NCBI GenBank assembly: GCA_905178155.1 | Contig: CAJINV010000003.1 | Coordinates: forward strand, 11,929,426 to 11,993,425 | Reading direction: 5' to 3' | DNA length: 64,000 nt | DNA from: Amoebophrya sp. A120 | Lineage: Eukaryota > Sar > Dinophyceae > Syndiniales > Amoebophryaceae | Shown: positions 34,690-47,312 of the stretch, piece by piece | Layout: the number at the start of each line of letters is the position of its first letter | Numbering within the stretch: position 1 is the stretch's first letter | Notes under the pieces: model-generated | The model's input: the letters and a program-made list of their open reading frames with translations, nothing else | Database searches by the model: none | What the model was told of the DNA's origin: nothing | Translations under genes and position numbers: made by a program

Positions 34690-35380
34690 AAAAAAAACGA
34701 CGATCGCGAGCGGGCATCAAAAGTGGCACGACGATCGCGAGCGGGCATCAAAAGTGGTGCCCGCCGCCTTCGGTTCTGCAACTTTGTGGCGCCCAAAAAA
34801 TCAACGCGCGCAAAACCGAGTGACGACAGACACCCCGCGGCATAGCCCCGATCTCGGGGCATCTATTGTAGGCAGGCGCGAAAGCTGCCGCCCTTTCGCC
34901 GGATGCGAATTCTGAGCCGGGGAGCCGGTGCACGAAGTGCGCTCGTGAAAAATCAAATCGGAAAACAAGAGGAAAAGCGCGTCGTATTCATGATGCAAGA
35001 CCGCCTGCTTTAGCCCGCTCTTACTTTTCCCGCGTTTTGGGCGCATCCCGCGGCGCCCGGACCCGTCTCTTAGCATCGGGCCTAGCTTTCTACGAGGAGT
35101 TTCTATAAGTAGCCAAAATTTGCGGTGTTTCTTCATGCATTAACGTCCTGCGTGCGGCGGGCCTAGCGTTCTGCGTTGTGTCATGGCGCGCCAGCCAAGG
35201 GCAAAATCGCGGTCAATGCGCGGCCAAGGTGGAGGCAAGAAAACGGCAGCGGCCCCAGGAGCTCCGCCTCCGGTGGCTATTTTTGGTATGCCGTGGCGGA
35301 GGTCATGCTCGCGCGTGACGGCTGCTCTTGTTCCCTCATTTGTCCCGATGCCCTCTCACTTGCTTGAAGGCTGAAGCTGA
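34690..35380. repeat. GC-rich dispersed repeat R, copy 2
   Basis: Homologous to 32460-33050, ending CCGGTGGCTATTTTTGGTAT. A 63-codon ORF in it (MARQPRAKSRSMRGQGGGKK) is probably fortuitous. Upstream it shares TGTATGTAGTGAG with the region before copy 1. Confidence 0.8.
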
Positions 35381-36146
35381 AGAGGCCGCAGGCGCTGAAG
35401 AGTGCGCGAAGCAGCTTCTATTTGCGGCGTGCTTGTTTTCTGTTGATTTCTTCTGTAGTGTGCACTTTTTTAGTACTGGGCAAGTGGCTTTGTAGCCTCA
35501 ACTGCTCCATTACGTTCGCGTCTGTTGTGCGGGTGGTGGTGAAGATCGATTTGGTTGTGGTTGGGTTGCCTATCAATCTACAAGTGCCGCATGCTTTCTT
35601 GTGGGGGTAGAGGTTTTTCAAGTTCGATTCCGGTCCATCGTGCTACGAGTGCGCCACCTCGTCTCCAAGTGACGCCTAAACGGATTATCCAAGCAAAAAC
35701 ATTGCCAAAGCCAGACCGCCGCCCCTCTTCAACATTTGCGCACCACATGAACGTATTTTGGCCTACGAATATGTATAGGATGGTTTTCGGATTGAGTATG
35801 CCTACCTCGCTGGCGCGGTGATTCTTGCAGCAAAGATAACGAAAGCTTCAGTTTCATATTGACGTAACAGCTCGTAGTGTTGCCTTGCGCATCCCAACGT
35901 TGGCAGCTGTATGCATTGTATGTGAAGGGCCTCCTACGCATTTTGTTGGATTTCTGGGAAGTCGATCACATGATGATCAAAAATAGAACGTGGTTAAAGA
36001 GGCGCCATTATTTTGTGAACAAGTGCGGGCAGCCACGACGCTCTAGCCCCCTCACATCGTTGATTGCGTTCTGACTTCTGCTCAAACTGCGTGAGGAACT
36101 GACAACCGTTTGTGTTTGTATTTGTGTGTGTGTGGCTGTGCGCGGT

Positions 36147-36735
36147 ATGGGATCGGGTGATTTTCCAAAGTCGAATCGTTTGGAGCCAGTCAACATCATG
36201 AAGCATGTCGTGGATCCTCTGACTCGCAAGTGGAGCCAGGTGATACGTCAACAAGTGATACCAACGTTCATCAATCACCAGCCCAGTCCCGGAAACGTAA
36301 ACCAGCGCGGTTTTCCCGGAGAAGTTGACCACATATCTATATTCGAAAAAGTAGTTCCGGCGTACTTCCCGTTATTCATACATGGAGTCGGAAAATACCT
36401 GATCCAGACGCTTCGGAATGTTGACAGAAGTTCGGGAGGTGATGGAGATTGGAATCCGAATCTTCACGTCATGTATCCAGACGCCCAGCTAGATGTCAAA
36501 CCTTTTATCCCACCACATGGCAGAACGATAACGATTAGCAAAGAGCGTGTTATGTTCCGGTCAACAAGAAGATAGCAAAATCTTGAAAATCTAAAAAGAC
36601 AAGAACTGATCTGGGATTTCTTTGCAATCGGCAGCCACAGCTGATGCGGAACCAGTGATCGCCTTTGAATTTGATGGGGCGGAACCCTTTCTAAACCTCG
36701 GGGCAGGTATAGTTAAGCACAACGCCGCAGGCTAA
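36147..36735 (+). CDS. Candidate two-exon gene, unknown
   Basis: The ATG at 36147 opens MGSGDFPKSNRLEPVNIMKH, a balanced 142-residue frame to 36575 including FEKVVPAYFPLFIHGVGKYL and WNPNLHVMYPDAQLDVKPFI. After a likely short intron (about 36560-36623) another open block (about 36624-36735) reads SAATADAEPVIAFEFDGAEP and ends VKHNAAG. Composition is protein-like, but no family is recognised and the splice junction is not resolved. It lies between repeat copies, so it could also be a remnant of a mobile element. Confidence 0.4.
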
Positions 36736-37832
36736 GCTAGAAAAAGTTGATCTTGCTGTTGCAAAGCCCTTGCTTTTTATACTCCGCCCAAGGCAACGGC
36801 GAGGGCGATAGGGTTTACAAAAAGGGGTCCGGCCGGGTATGCTTACGGTTCTGATTATTCCGACCCTGCCGAAGGCGGTTTTTTTTCGCTTAGCCTGTGC
36901 GCTGCTGCGCGCAGTGCGAAGGCCCTACACGGAGGGACGATCTCCATATCCAGGGAGCTGCCAGGAGTCTAACTACTTTTTACTGCTCCAGACCGGGTTG
37001 GTCATTTGCATTTAGGCCTCTGCACCAGCACCCGCCGCCGCCGCTGCCTAGCTGCCTAGGAGTACACTTCTTGTAGAGGCAGTCCAAAATTTACGTGCAT
37101 CGGTGTGCGAAGTCGCGCCATGAATTCGAAAGCAAGACACGGAACTCAGGATCCCGGCTTCGCTTGATCCTTGCGTTTTGATTTCTGCTCGGCTTTGGGC
37201 GTTCTTGGAAAGATATAAAGGTCCAGCGGGCGCATGCTAAACGAAAACAGAAGGGAGAACGATGTTGCGAAGACGGCAAGAGCAGGAGACGCCAAAGCAA
37301 TCCTTCTATCCCGCTTTTATGACTTCTATATCCCTTTTGTAAAGTAATTTCTATAAAAAAATAAAGATATTATCGCGCGCGCGCGCCAGCATGGTTCATT
37401 TTGTTAGAACTACAGGCCAGCTTGTTGTTATCTCCGAACCGCAGTAGAGCGGGGTAAGAGGGTGTTTTGCTTACTTCGGCATCATCAAACTAGTCGCGAG
37501 CCAACGGACGGCCACCAGTGAAAATGGGCGAGGAGCGGCCCGTGAGAGGCGCTTGCGGGCGCATGCATTTTGGGAGGAGTTCAATTGATACTTGCTCGTC
37601 GGGAATCTCAAAGAGAAGCATGGCAATGTCGTGCTCACCAATAGAAAAGGGTCGGCGCGCGCTTCTTTCCAAGATTCCTAAAGCCATGCCGACGCCGCAA
37701 GTTAAGCTAAATACCCTGAGCACCTCGGCCTAGCAGGGTAGAGATGCAGGGCCCGCGGCCCGTTTGCGCTCTTCGAACTCGTCGCGGCACCGAAGAGTTG
37801 CCCAGCTTCCCTTCGCAGTGATATTTGCATGA

Positions 37833-38207
37833 GTGCAGTTTTGTTTCTTCGCTGTGTTTGTTCTATTCTCGGTCTTGTTGTCTTCGTTGGCCGGAATACA
37901 AGTGGACGGAACTACGCAAATAAAGGAGACTTTTACGACGCATCTCCATCTCCTCGAGGGCGAGGGAAACCGCAACAAAGTCGCCAACAGCGTAGCTGCG
38001 ATCGACCGGGCCCCGCCCTTCGATGTGCCGAGTCAGAATCTTCTGATCGGTACGTGGTACAGCAACTGGCGGTTTATTGGGGGGGTTTGGTACTACTCCG
38101 CTAAGGTGGATGCAGCGAACGTCTCCGACCCACCGCTTTACCCATGTGCTTTTGATATGGCTAAACGGGCCTCGTACAGTATCCAGAAAAAAATGACGTG
38201 GGCGTAG
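37833..38207 (+). CDS. Candidate secreted protein, 5' end missing
   Basis: The open frame starts just after an in-frame TGA and has no ATG, so it must begin at a splice acceptor or use an upstream exon. The N-terminal part is hydrophobic (QFCFFAVFVLFSVLLSSLAG), like a signal peptide, followed by NLLIGTWYSNWRFIGGVWYY. It ends at TAG 38205-38207. No family recognised. An alternative reading from ATG 37829 runs in another frame and looks less protein-like. Confidence 0.35.
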   Translation: MQFCFFAVFVLFSVLLSSLAGIQVDGTTQIKETFTTHLHLLEGEGNRNKVANSVAAIDRAPPFDVPSQNLLIGTWYSNWRFIGGVWYYSAKVDAANVSDPPLYPCAFDMAKRASYSIQKKMTWA

Positions 38208-38511
38208 GCGGTATGGAAAGCAGCTCGGGTGCCGATAGCGAGGCTTTCAGAATACTTTAGATCTGCCACGATTTCTGGGCGTTTTTTGCCTTGCAATTTG
38301 CAGCGCTTTTGATCCAATACCCCGGCACTGTTCGGCCTCACGCATTTACAGTGTCAGGGCTCTCCGAACTGCTCCAGCGCATCGCGCTTGGCCGGCGCCT
38401 TCCTCGATTTTGCAAGATGTAGAGGGCCTGTAATGGTGCCGCGGGCTTGCGTTTGATTTGAAAGTTTTCTTTTTGGTTTTGCTTTTGCCCGTCGAAAAGA
38501 TTAGCTCCTTG

Positions 38512-39400
38512 ACCTTCCGGAACGCCCGCGCCCACAGAAATTTTTTACTCAATACGGAGGCGGGCTGAGGACGTATTTCAGGCGGCTCGAAGCACCACAA
38601 AGCAAATTGCTCAAACGTTTGCCAGCAGCAGCACGCCGAGGGAACCGAACCGGGGCAAAAGAGAAGTCCCGCCGATGGGGGTAAAGCCGCCAGAGCTGGC
38701 AGGAGAACCCGATCCCTTGTTGCTGGACCTCATGAAGGCTTATCGGAATTCCTTCACTGATCAAGAACAGTCTGAAAAGATCCTAGAAGAACAAAAGTAT
38801 TATCCCGTCTTTCCAATGTTGTCGCGCCATTCGTCTGACAACCTCAAGGACTTGAAAGGAAGGATGCCCGCGATCAGTCCGGCAAGGCTTGTTGAATCCC
38901 TCCAGACGGTTGCCAACGCAAGGAACGGCCCTGCCGGTGAGCTGAAGCTCGAGGCAATGTGGGTAGACGGGCCAAGCTTTCAAAGCAAAGTGCATCCAAT
39001 CCTTACACAGGTGGTCCGGGATATATTTTCGGACGCTTTGCTCTTCCTTGCTTGTAGCATCGACGGGGTTGAGGAGGCAGAATGTTCGAGGAAAACAAGG
39101 ATGGTGTACGATCTCAGTCAGAAATATGCCGATAACCGCAAGCGCTTTCAAAACATCATCCACAGCCGTGTGCAGTCAGGGACAAGGGACGAAACCATTG
39201 TACGCCTTATTGAGATGGAGTTGCAAATCACGAAGAGGTTGGCTCACCACCACGCTGTCGAGTGGCAATCAATCAACCAACCCCAGCCGGATGCTCTTTA
39301 TCCGCTGCAGACATGCTCGGTGGATCTGGATTCTCCTGCGAGGCGCGCTGCGGGTGTGTGTCTCGCAAGGCGTCTCATGTTCTTGCTCGCAGTAGGGTAG
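38512..39400 (+). CDS. Unknown protein, open from 38512, ATG at 38675
   Basis: The frame is open from after a stop near 38511. The first ATG, 38675, gives 241 residues (MGVKPPELAGEPDPLLLDLM), but the upstream codons (EIFYSIRRRAEDVFQAARST) also look coding, so an upstream exon is likely. The middle is amphipathic and charged (YDLSQKYADNRKRFQNIIHS). It ends LMFLLAVG. No domain recognised. It sits next to the GC-rich repeat region and might belong to a mobile element. Confidence 0.45.
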
Positions 39401-39704
39401 TTAAGCTGTGGCCGGCGAACCAACTATCGCTAGGCGCCGTGCTCAGTGATAGTCAATTCGTGTGAGAAGTCGCTAGCCCGAGCAGTTAAAAATAGTATTT
39501 AGTGGGGCCACCGACACCGAGAGGCCTTAGACTGGGCTGGCAGTTTTTTTGCTATGTCGCGCCAAAAGCGGCCAGCAGTGTCAGACCCTGTAGAGCGTTC
39601 TTTCGGATTCGGACGAAGACAAAAAATCAACCGCGCCGGCCTGCTTGGCTTGCCGGGAAGGAGTCGCTCGCGGTGAGGAGGCTATCGCCCACCAACGTAC
39701 AAAA

Positions 39705-40280
39705 CGGCGAACGATAGCGGGCCACCCAAGGCGGCCCCCTTCTGAGGCGCTGTCCGCGCCCGGTGCTTGCGATTTGCGGCGCCCGATAGAGCGCCCAAAA
39801 AAAGAACGCAGAAAAAGTCGGAACAGCCAAGCCGCCTGGCGCGGCTGCGGTTTTGGAGCTTTTGGGCGATCGCGCAAGCAGACGCCTCGCCAGCTTCTGT
39901 TGCTGGGAAGCTCTTGAAAAAGCGCCGCCTCGAAAAATGAAAACACAAAGAAGAAAAGGCGCCCCAGACTCATGAAGCCAGCCCACATGCCTTCGGCCCG
40001 GTTTCCTTTCGCCTTTTGGGCGCCCCCCCGCGGCGCCCGGGCCGCCCCCCTGGCGCCGGGGCTTTCTTCCGACTTGGAATGCCGGAAGCCTGCCAAAATG
40101 TGAGACGGCTTCCAATTGGCCGCCATTCCGTGTTGTGCCTCTGGTTGTAACGGCATGGCCGACGGGGCGGCGGGCCCGTAGCAAGGCCAGGAGCAAGCAA
40201 GGCCGCGGCCAGGGCGGCGGCAGGCAAGCGGCAGCGGTGCCATTATCGCTGCCCCGGCGGCTAAGCTATTTTTGGTAGCT
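39705..40280. repeat. GC-rich dispersed repeat R, copy 3
   Basis: Third copy of the family at 32460 and 34690, with shared GGGCGCCC, GGGAAGCT and GCGGCCAGGGCGGCGG blocks and the end GGCTAAGCTATTTTTGGTA. The 264-residue minus-strand ORF here is not supported as a gene. Confidence 0.85.
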
Positions 40281-43200
40281 TCAGGCCCCCGGTAAGACAG
40301 GGTGTAGTGGGACCGTTCTGCGTATTCGAAGCCTGAAACCAGCCGGCGCGCGAGTTGCCTCTCCTTTCCGTGCACGGACGCCGGCGCGGGACAGTGGCGG
40401 CAGGCAGCTCTCAGGCTGAGGCCCCGGCGCTTGGATTTTGGGAGCCTATGTCCCGCGAAGGGAGGCGCCCCGCTTCCTGAATCTGCGCCCGGCTGCGGTA
40501 GAAAGCACAGGCCACGGAGCGGGGTCGCGCTTCCTAGCCAAACTAGGAATTGCGCCGCTTCGACGTTTCCAGCCAGTCAGAGAAAGCTTTAGGAAGGTAG
40601 CCACGCCGCGGTCGCCCGCCCGGCCGTCCCTGATCTGGTAACGAAAGTGCGCGCACGGCGGGCGCGCTCTCAGGGGTGTGGCCCAGTTTGAGTGCTTTCC
40701 GCTGACACACCGGCGCCACTCGGCCGGAGCTATTTATGTGGCCGGTCGCAGTGCCGGTCATCTCTTCTTTTTCGGCCGGCCGCCCCTTGTTTTTCTTTTC
40801 TTAGGCTGTCTTTCTTCGCGAGGAAGGAGGGGTGGCGGCAGATTCCTGTCGGAGGAATCGGGGGGGGGGCGAACCTTTTTCGGCGTTGCGCGATTCATTT
40901 GGCAACCAAGCCTCCGAAGGAGGAGCCGCACGGCCTTGGTTCGGGACCACACTGCTGGCGGCCGGCGGTGTTTGGTGGCGTAGGTACGTAGCCAGAACCA
41001 ACCCGCCGGCCGGCTGTCCAGGCGCGCGGCGGGGTTCGACACGAGATGGGAAAAAGGCCGCGAAATGTAGATGGGGCAGGGAATTCACCGAAAGCGCCCG
41101 AAGCCCGAAGGCCAACTAGAAGTAGGGGACGGTTTCTTTTGCTGAAAGCCCGCTTTTTCCACCGAGAAGAAGCCGCCGTTCCTCCCGAGAGAGAAGCCAG
41201 GAGGGGCTGTTTCATCTTGCGTAAGTCCTGGAAGGCGCAGCCCCCCCCCCCGCCGCGCGCGCCCTTTTCTGTGGGGCGAGGCGCGCGCACCGCCCGGAAT
41301 GGCGCTTTGCCCGGACGCTGCGAATGCCGGCGCTGGGAGTGCGGCCGATGATTGAATGTGTTGCGCGTCGCTGCCTGTATATCGCCCAGGCAGGGGGGGA
41401 CACGGTGGGGGCCTGGCCCGGGGCAGTGTCAAGCCCGGCGCCAGGCCGCGGCCAGCCATGCCGCCCTAGTGGCGCCGTGCCACCGATTCTCCACTATGCC
41501 CCTTTTAGTGCGCTCTCCCAAGGCCACGAGGTGTCTGGAGCGAGTGGATATAGGAGAATTCGTTCAGGTTGTTGAGACGCAGCCTCCGACGGCTGCCGCC
41601 CGTTTTGCGAACGTTTGGCCAGCCACCTTTGGCGGGGTCGGGGCCACGCCGAAAGCGAAACCACAACTACTGCTACCGGAGTCGAAGAAGCCCTGGGGCC
41701 AGCGGGTCACCTATGGGCCAGGGGGCTTATTGATCAATGAGCGCCGGGGCGGGCAAGGCGAAGGCGAAGAAAAGATCCTGCATTCGTGGACAACGTTAAC
41801 GCAGCGAAGACCGCCCGCCGTCCTCTCAGTATGGAGTTGGGGGATATTGTTCAAAGCTTGTGTTCATTTCTCGCATGGCCTCCTCCGAATGCTGCAGACC
41901 TTCGCATGCAGCTGCGACCTTAGCCTTGCAGGAACGATAGGCGCCCCGCGATGTGTTGCATTCCGGTGGCTAGGTATGTGCATAAGCGGTGCTGCCGGCG
42001 TCGCCAACACACAAATGGCAGCCGGCTATTTCTTATTGCTGCGCGCGTGCGCCCAGCAGATTTCTGCTTTTGATATCACATCCGCGGAGGCGCCGCTGCG
42101 CCAGACCTTTGCATTCGCACCATACAGAGGGCTGCCGGGCGGTTTTCCACTCGGTAAGGCAAGATGACCCGTGGGGAGGTGAAGGCGCTAACTATCGCCC
42201 AAGAGCTGATCGGGTTCGGAAACGGGCTCAACTACCAAATGGTCGAAGTATGAGGGGCGCTCGCATAGATACCCACTGCCCGCGTGAATTTTTACAAAAT
42301 GCATTGCGCACGCACGCGGATTCTGGCCGCTTCCTGGAACGGGACTAGTCTGGGGCTGGGGCGGGGGCGTGGTATGTCGGTTTTTTTTACTAAAATGGCG
42401 CAATGGATGGAGGAGAACAGCCCTCGTTCTTCCTTTTTTCGGGGAAGGGTAACCGGCAGTGGGGCCATACAGAGTAGGCTGCCCACGCCCGTTTGCAGTG
42501 AAGCTGCCGTGGTGTCGATCTGGATGTAAACAAAGTGCGCCACTGGGGGCAAAATATTACAGAAATGCGGCGCGCCCCTTTTGGATTGCGATTCGACTTT
42601 GGAAAATTTGCGTGGTCGCGGGCGCGCGGCTGATTGGTTTTGCGGGCATCGGCGCGACGGGAGCCCCAGCCATTAATCCGGCTAGGGCCCCCGGCTATTC
42701 TTTCAAGTTGCTAGCTTGCCGTCGTGTACGAGCAGGAATACCCAAGAAAACCGCACCGCCGAGTACAACATGCGGGAGCAGCAATATCCAAGAAAAAAGC
42801 GCCATCGCGCCTGCATTGCTTCAAGTTTTTTTTGCGCCAGAAATTTGTCTGGCGTGACAAATTGTCCGTGTCTTGCGAAAGCACTTACATGGGGAAGCTG
42901 TGCGCAAATCCTGGCTGTGAAGATGCATAAAAAGAATTTTGATACTCTTAGTGCAAAAATGCTCAAAAGTGGTTGCGATGGCCTATTTTTCTTGGAGGAG
43001 CAGCCACGAAGAGAGGCGGGCCGGCTATGCAGCCGGATGTGGCATTCTCCGTTCTTTCTAGTGCTGGGGGCGCTTGGGATTGTGGCCGGCCACTGCTTGT
43101 TTGGCTTGGTTGATATCAGTGCCTTCGTCAGTAGATCCGACTCCCTTCCTGAGCGCACAAAAAGCGTCGCCCCTGTTTGCTACATGGCGCAACTGATGGC

Positions 43201-44100
43201 ACGGCCGTTGCTATGGTGATGGCCGCGCCTCCTGTTTTTTTCAATCGCGGGCTCCATGCCGGTGTGGTGAGGCTGTCTGGTGGCCGGCGGTGCGCGGGTT
43301 GCGTTGAAGCCCCATGTCTGGCCGGCTTCAGACAGAGAATTTCACAGGTTGCCCTGATGTCGTGTCTTTGACCGGCGCGCCCCCTTAGCTCAGGTAGGCA
43401 CTTTATTACAATTTGCGGTTTCGCGGGACGCGGCCGTGGGCGCGAAGGGGGGCACCGGAGGTTACTTCGATCTCTTGGGAGGGACGGCACGCAGCTGCGG
43501 CACACTTGACGACGACTGGCTGTATCAATTAGACTGCTGGGCGCGGAGATAGGGTTGCTCTTGCTCTTGCTGGTCGAGATGGGCGTAGCTGCTAAAACAA
43601 CCGTACCGTGTGCAGAGATAGGGCGCTTGCCGGGTATTGTGGGTTTTTTCATATCATACCGAAACCCATTCGCATCTTTTCAGTTCAATTGCCAAACCCA
43701 CGCCCGGCATACCCTTCACCTGGCGATCGGTGAAGATCTTGCGGTTGGAGACTCACGCGACTTCGCCTGGCTAGTATGCATTGTGAAAAGCGCGGCATCT
43801 TGCTTTCGGCGGCTGCCGATCTGCATACATTTATATGGACGCCAACACATTTGCGCAGCCGCGCGGAAGCACCCACTGAGCAACGCCTTTTTGGCATCGA
43901 GGCCCGCAGTTCTGCGCAGTCTGTCCCAGACTGCGCGAGCGTGCTTCGTTTTTATTGGCTTTGCAAAAGGTGTTTGCGCCTTCGGGCCTGCGTTGTTGCA
44001 GAAATATCGCAAAACCTGATGTCTAGCTTTTCCCAGATGATATCAGAAAATTCGCTCTCGCGAGGTATTCGAGGACGAGGCTTAATTGCGCAGCACCTTC
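40281..44100. other. GC-rich region without supportable genes
   Basis: Long ORFs occur in several frames and on both strands, as expected from high GC, and none resembles a known protein. Runs of C and G, and GGCCGGC-type motifs, are frequent. A small internal duplication (CCAAGAAAA context) lies near 42735 and 42785. I see no reliable gene. Confidence 0.5.
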
Positions 44101-46601
44101 TGTCACGGCGCGGCTGGAAGAACTAGAAGGGATATGCCGAGCGGCCAGGGTTCCATGTGGTGCTCGCTGCCGGCCGATGTGCAGCAGCCCTATCGTCCAA
44201 CCCCAAGTAAATAGCTGCGCGCGCAAGTACATCAAGAAGCCTTGCACTTTCCAAATTCCGTGTTTAGAGTGCCGCAACCATGGACTCCAGGCACTCTTGT
44301 AGATTTTTTGAAGACTACAGCAGAAGAAGAGCTGCGGATGCACACTCTGGACTGGTATGACTAACAGGTTCGTCCTTTTGAACTCTCTACTGTGCAACGT
44401 CATCATCATTAGTATGGACGTAGCTGGCACGACAATAAACTAGCACATTTATAGTTTTTTACATATTTATCGATAGATGAAGACTTTTCAAATACCTAGT
44501 GGCGCGCTTCTGTCCAATGAGGCAGGCGTGGGCGCCATCATGCCGGCCATACGATTGTGCTTTGACTCCTCCACATTAAAATAGTAGTGCGTAGCAAAGT
44601 TTGTAGTTTAGATGCTGATGATCGTGTTACTAGATATCATCGAGTTATTTTTGTCAATTTTTGAATAGAGTTTGTAGAATTGTTTTTGCTACCTTGTGCT
44701 CATCATGATAAAGCTCGCCACAATCTTAATCACGGAGTAAATGCGATTTGACGAACACGTTTGCAATCTCAGCCAGTAACGAAGCTGACCGTGACGAACC
44801 CCACTCGACTGCGGCAGGTGTAGCGCATAGCTGCAATAGCAAGTGGCTCATTCCCATGCGCTCACCATCAGCGTCTCGTTTGCTACTTCTCATGAAGATC
44901 AATAAGTAGATGAAACAAAGTGGAACCATGGAAGTGGATGATCGTCGTAGCCGGATGAAGTGCCTTCGCGTGGAAGAAGTTGGCATATCCCTTGAGCAGC
45001 CGCTGTGTTGGTTTCTGGAAGGTGGAATCATGGCCATACACGGGAACGCCTTCTCCTCCCGCGAATGCATTTTTTCGGTTGTTCATGGCGCTTTGGCTTT
45101 GGGATAGAAGCGCAAACTCTAGTGCAGATGGCTTTCCTTTAATCTTCGTCCCTTCGCGCAGCCAAAAAATTTGGAACTGCTCCTTCTATTTTTGCCACCG
45201 GAGTGTAGTTTTTTTGCAAATTCTATTAAGATGTACCAAGCTCTATTGGAGGGGTCGGGCGAGCGCCCACAAAAGTTGATGAAACAAAGTGTCACAGAGT
45301 GCTATGGGGGCAAAGCGCATTTTGCCCCATTGTGAGTTCATCAGCGTAGTATTTTTGAATCTTGTCTCTATGTGATGAATACTATGCACTCGTCTGCTAT
45401 CTTACGTGAAACACCAAGTCTCAACAAGTGAGTGTCCGCGTGAGTTCGATATGAAAGAACAGTGCTGATTTTGTCGTTGTCGGCTTACACTTTTTCCGAA
45501 AAGACAGAACTCGGGCATTTTTGTCGAGTAGTTGACTCCAGGTTTTATCATCGGTCGAGCGATGCTACATGTTTTGTGATTGTGATGCATCGGTTAGCCT
45601 CGGTCTGTACGTATACGGAAGCGCCGGTTATTTCTTATTTTTTGCTCGGAAGCCAAAGCCTATCCAAACCGCGTTGGCAGAGAGGAGCGACCAGAAAAAA
45701 AGAGCGACGCGGATATAGACCTAGGTTGCCTTGTCCCATGTGGCACGAATGCGAGTAGATGTCTTCCTTGTTTAATATGCATCCCTCCTGGCTATGGAAG
45801 TCATGATGCATTGGATGCGTTACGGCAAAGCAGGTCCCTTCCCACTGTTGTCATTTTTTCCATCGTTCTTGTTCGCCCCCATGTCATTTATTGTGATTTA
45901 GGGCGCCGGGCATTAGAGCAGTATTCGTGTGATTATTTTCCTCAATTTTTCGCTGCATAAGCATATCTTTGTCCTCGTGCCTTGCTTAGCAAATATGTGT
46001 GTCAAAGGATGGCATTGTCTTCTTGATCATTCGGATTCGTAACGCTATCTTGCGTAGTCACCAGGGCACTCGTACAAGAGACAGCCCTTCTTGATTACAT
46101 GCCTTCGCGTTTCAATTTGATCCCTCGGACCATTTTCCCAGCGTCGCGGAGCAAAAAGGCCGAAGAAACAGTGGGGTGCTACGAAATATTTTGATCCTGC
46201 GGAGAATAAATCAGCAAATAAAAATATTCTTCATTCAAGCGAAGAGAAGACGGATCGCACCTGTCCGACCACAACCTTTTCTGCTACGGCGACGTGGTTT
46301 TTTTTCCGCCGCGCTGTTTCGGATATATAACGATAAGCGTAACAACAAGCACGCAAGTTATAGTCGAGAATCTCCCAGGAAAGGAGGATTGTCGTGTGCC
46401 CAGCAGAAAGACTATGTATTGCAAGAAAAGCATCGCTATCGTGCTAGTAGACATTGCATGACTGACAAACTTTTGCTTGAAGAACAAAAATGGAATTTGT
46501 CATGGAGATTTAGGTATTAGTCTAGACCTGTCATGCAAGATTGCGACTCCTTCTCCTACGAGCGCGATACTTTTACACTGCATAGAGACCGATCTTCAAG
46601 A
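44101..46601. other. No gene recognised
   Basis: Ordinary-composition spacer before the CEP19 gene. No coding block with good composition, repeat or RNA gene was recognised. Confidence 0.45.
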
Positions 46602-46690
46602 ATGCCTCGCCCGACGGACAACGACAACTCAGGGGAAGCCCGTATGCAGGTCTCAAGTGGGAAGAGTTGCGCTTTCAAGATGAAAATGGT
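46602..46690 (+). CDS. Possible first exon of the CEP19 gene
   Basis: The ATG at 46602 gives MPRPTDNDNSGEARMQVSSG and runs to a GTAATT donor at 46689, inside the palindrome that follows. Its phase does not join directly to the exon at 47313, so a further exon or another start is needed. Tentative. Confidence 0.3.
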
Positions 46691-46776
46691 AATTGAAACG
46701 AAAATGAAAAATGTACATATGTACATTTTTCATTTTATGTACATTTTTCATTTTCGTTTCAATTACCATTTTCATC
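46679..46776. repeat. 98-bp palindrome with 40-bp perfect arms
   Basis: The left arm 46679-46718 and right arm 46737-46776 are exact reverse complements (the left arm begins GATGAAAATGGTAATTGAAA and ends AAAAATGTACAT). The 18-bp loop ATGTACATTTTTCATTTT repeats the start of the right arm. It is AT-rich and would form a very stable hairpin as RNA or a cruciform as DNA. Confidence 0.95.
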
Positions 46777-47312
46777 TACTGAACCTATGCAACTATCTAT
46801 TGAAGAAGAAAATGATCAGAGCAAGCTAACCGGGTGATCGTCATGGATACAGTTTTTGTGTCACCTTTTCGTTAAAAGCGAGCGAGAACTTTGATTGAAG
46901 ACCCATTTTGAAAAAGCTCGCAATTCTCAACTTGAGACCTGCATACTCGCCCGATCGAGAAAAACCGTGGTGCCGAAAATATGCCACGAAGAAAATGAGT
47001 CAACAAAATAAAAGCTTGCTCGCGAATTTGGTTTTATCTTTTTGTGCATCTGAGGACTATTTCTATCGCGTTCGCGATATGTTCGATTCTCATTCTGAGA
47101 TGCTTCTTGCGCTGTCGTTTGAGTGCAAAAAAGTGCATGATTCCTGTGGACTGGGTTTCGCGACCACGACGAGGACCACAAAGTATGCAGTTTTTAGACC
47201 GATGGGAGAAGTAGAGAAACGATGATAAAATATGTAGTCACGACTGCACCGTGAAAAGCAGCTATTGCAGCTTCATGCACCATTGTAGACTCAAAGTTCT
47301 GTGGTGATACAG

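Noticed and set aside
35590-35650. tRNA-like T-loop (TTCGATTCC)
   Set aside because: The flanking stem bases do not pair and no D-arm or anticodon arm could be placed.
39581-40375. 264-codon minus-strand ORF
   Set aside because: It lies within GC-rich repeat R copy 3; the other copies do not keep the frame.
41352-42167. 271-codon + strand ORF in the GC-rich region
   Set aside because: Composition follows the GC bias, several frames are open together, and no part resembles a protein family.
43380-43440. tRNA-like D-arm (CTTAGCTCAGGTAGG)
   Set aside because: No acceptor stem or T-arm at the right distance.
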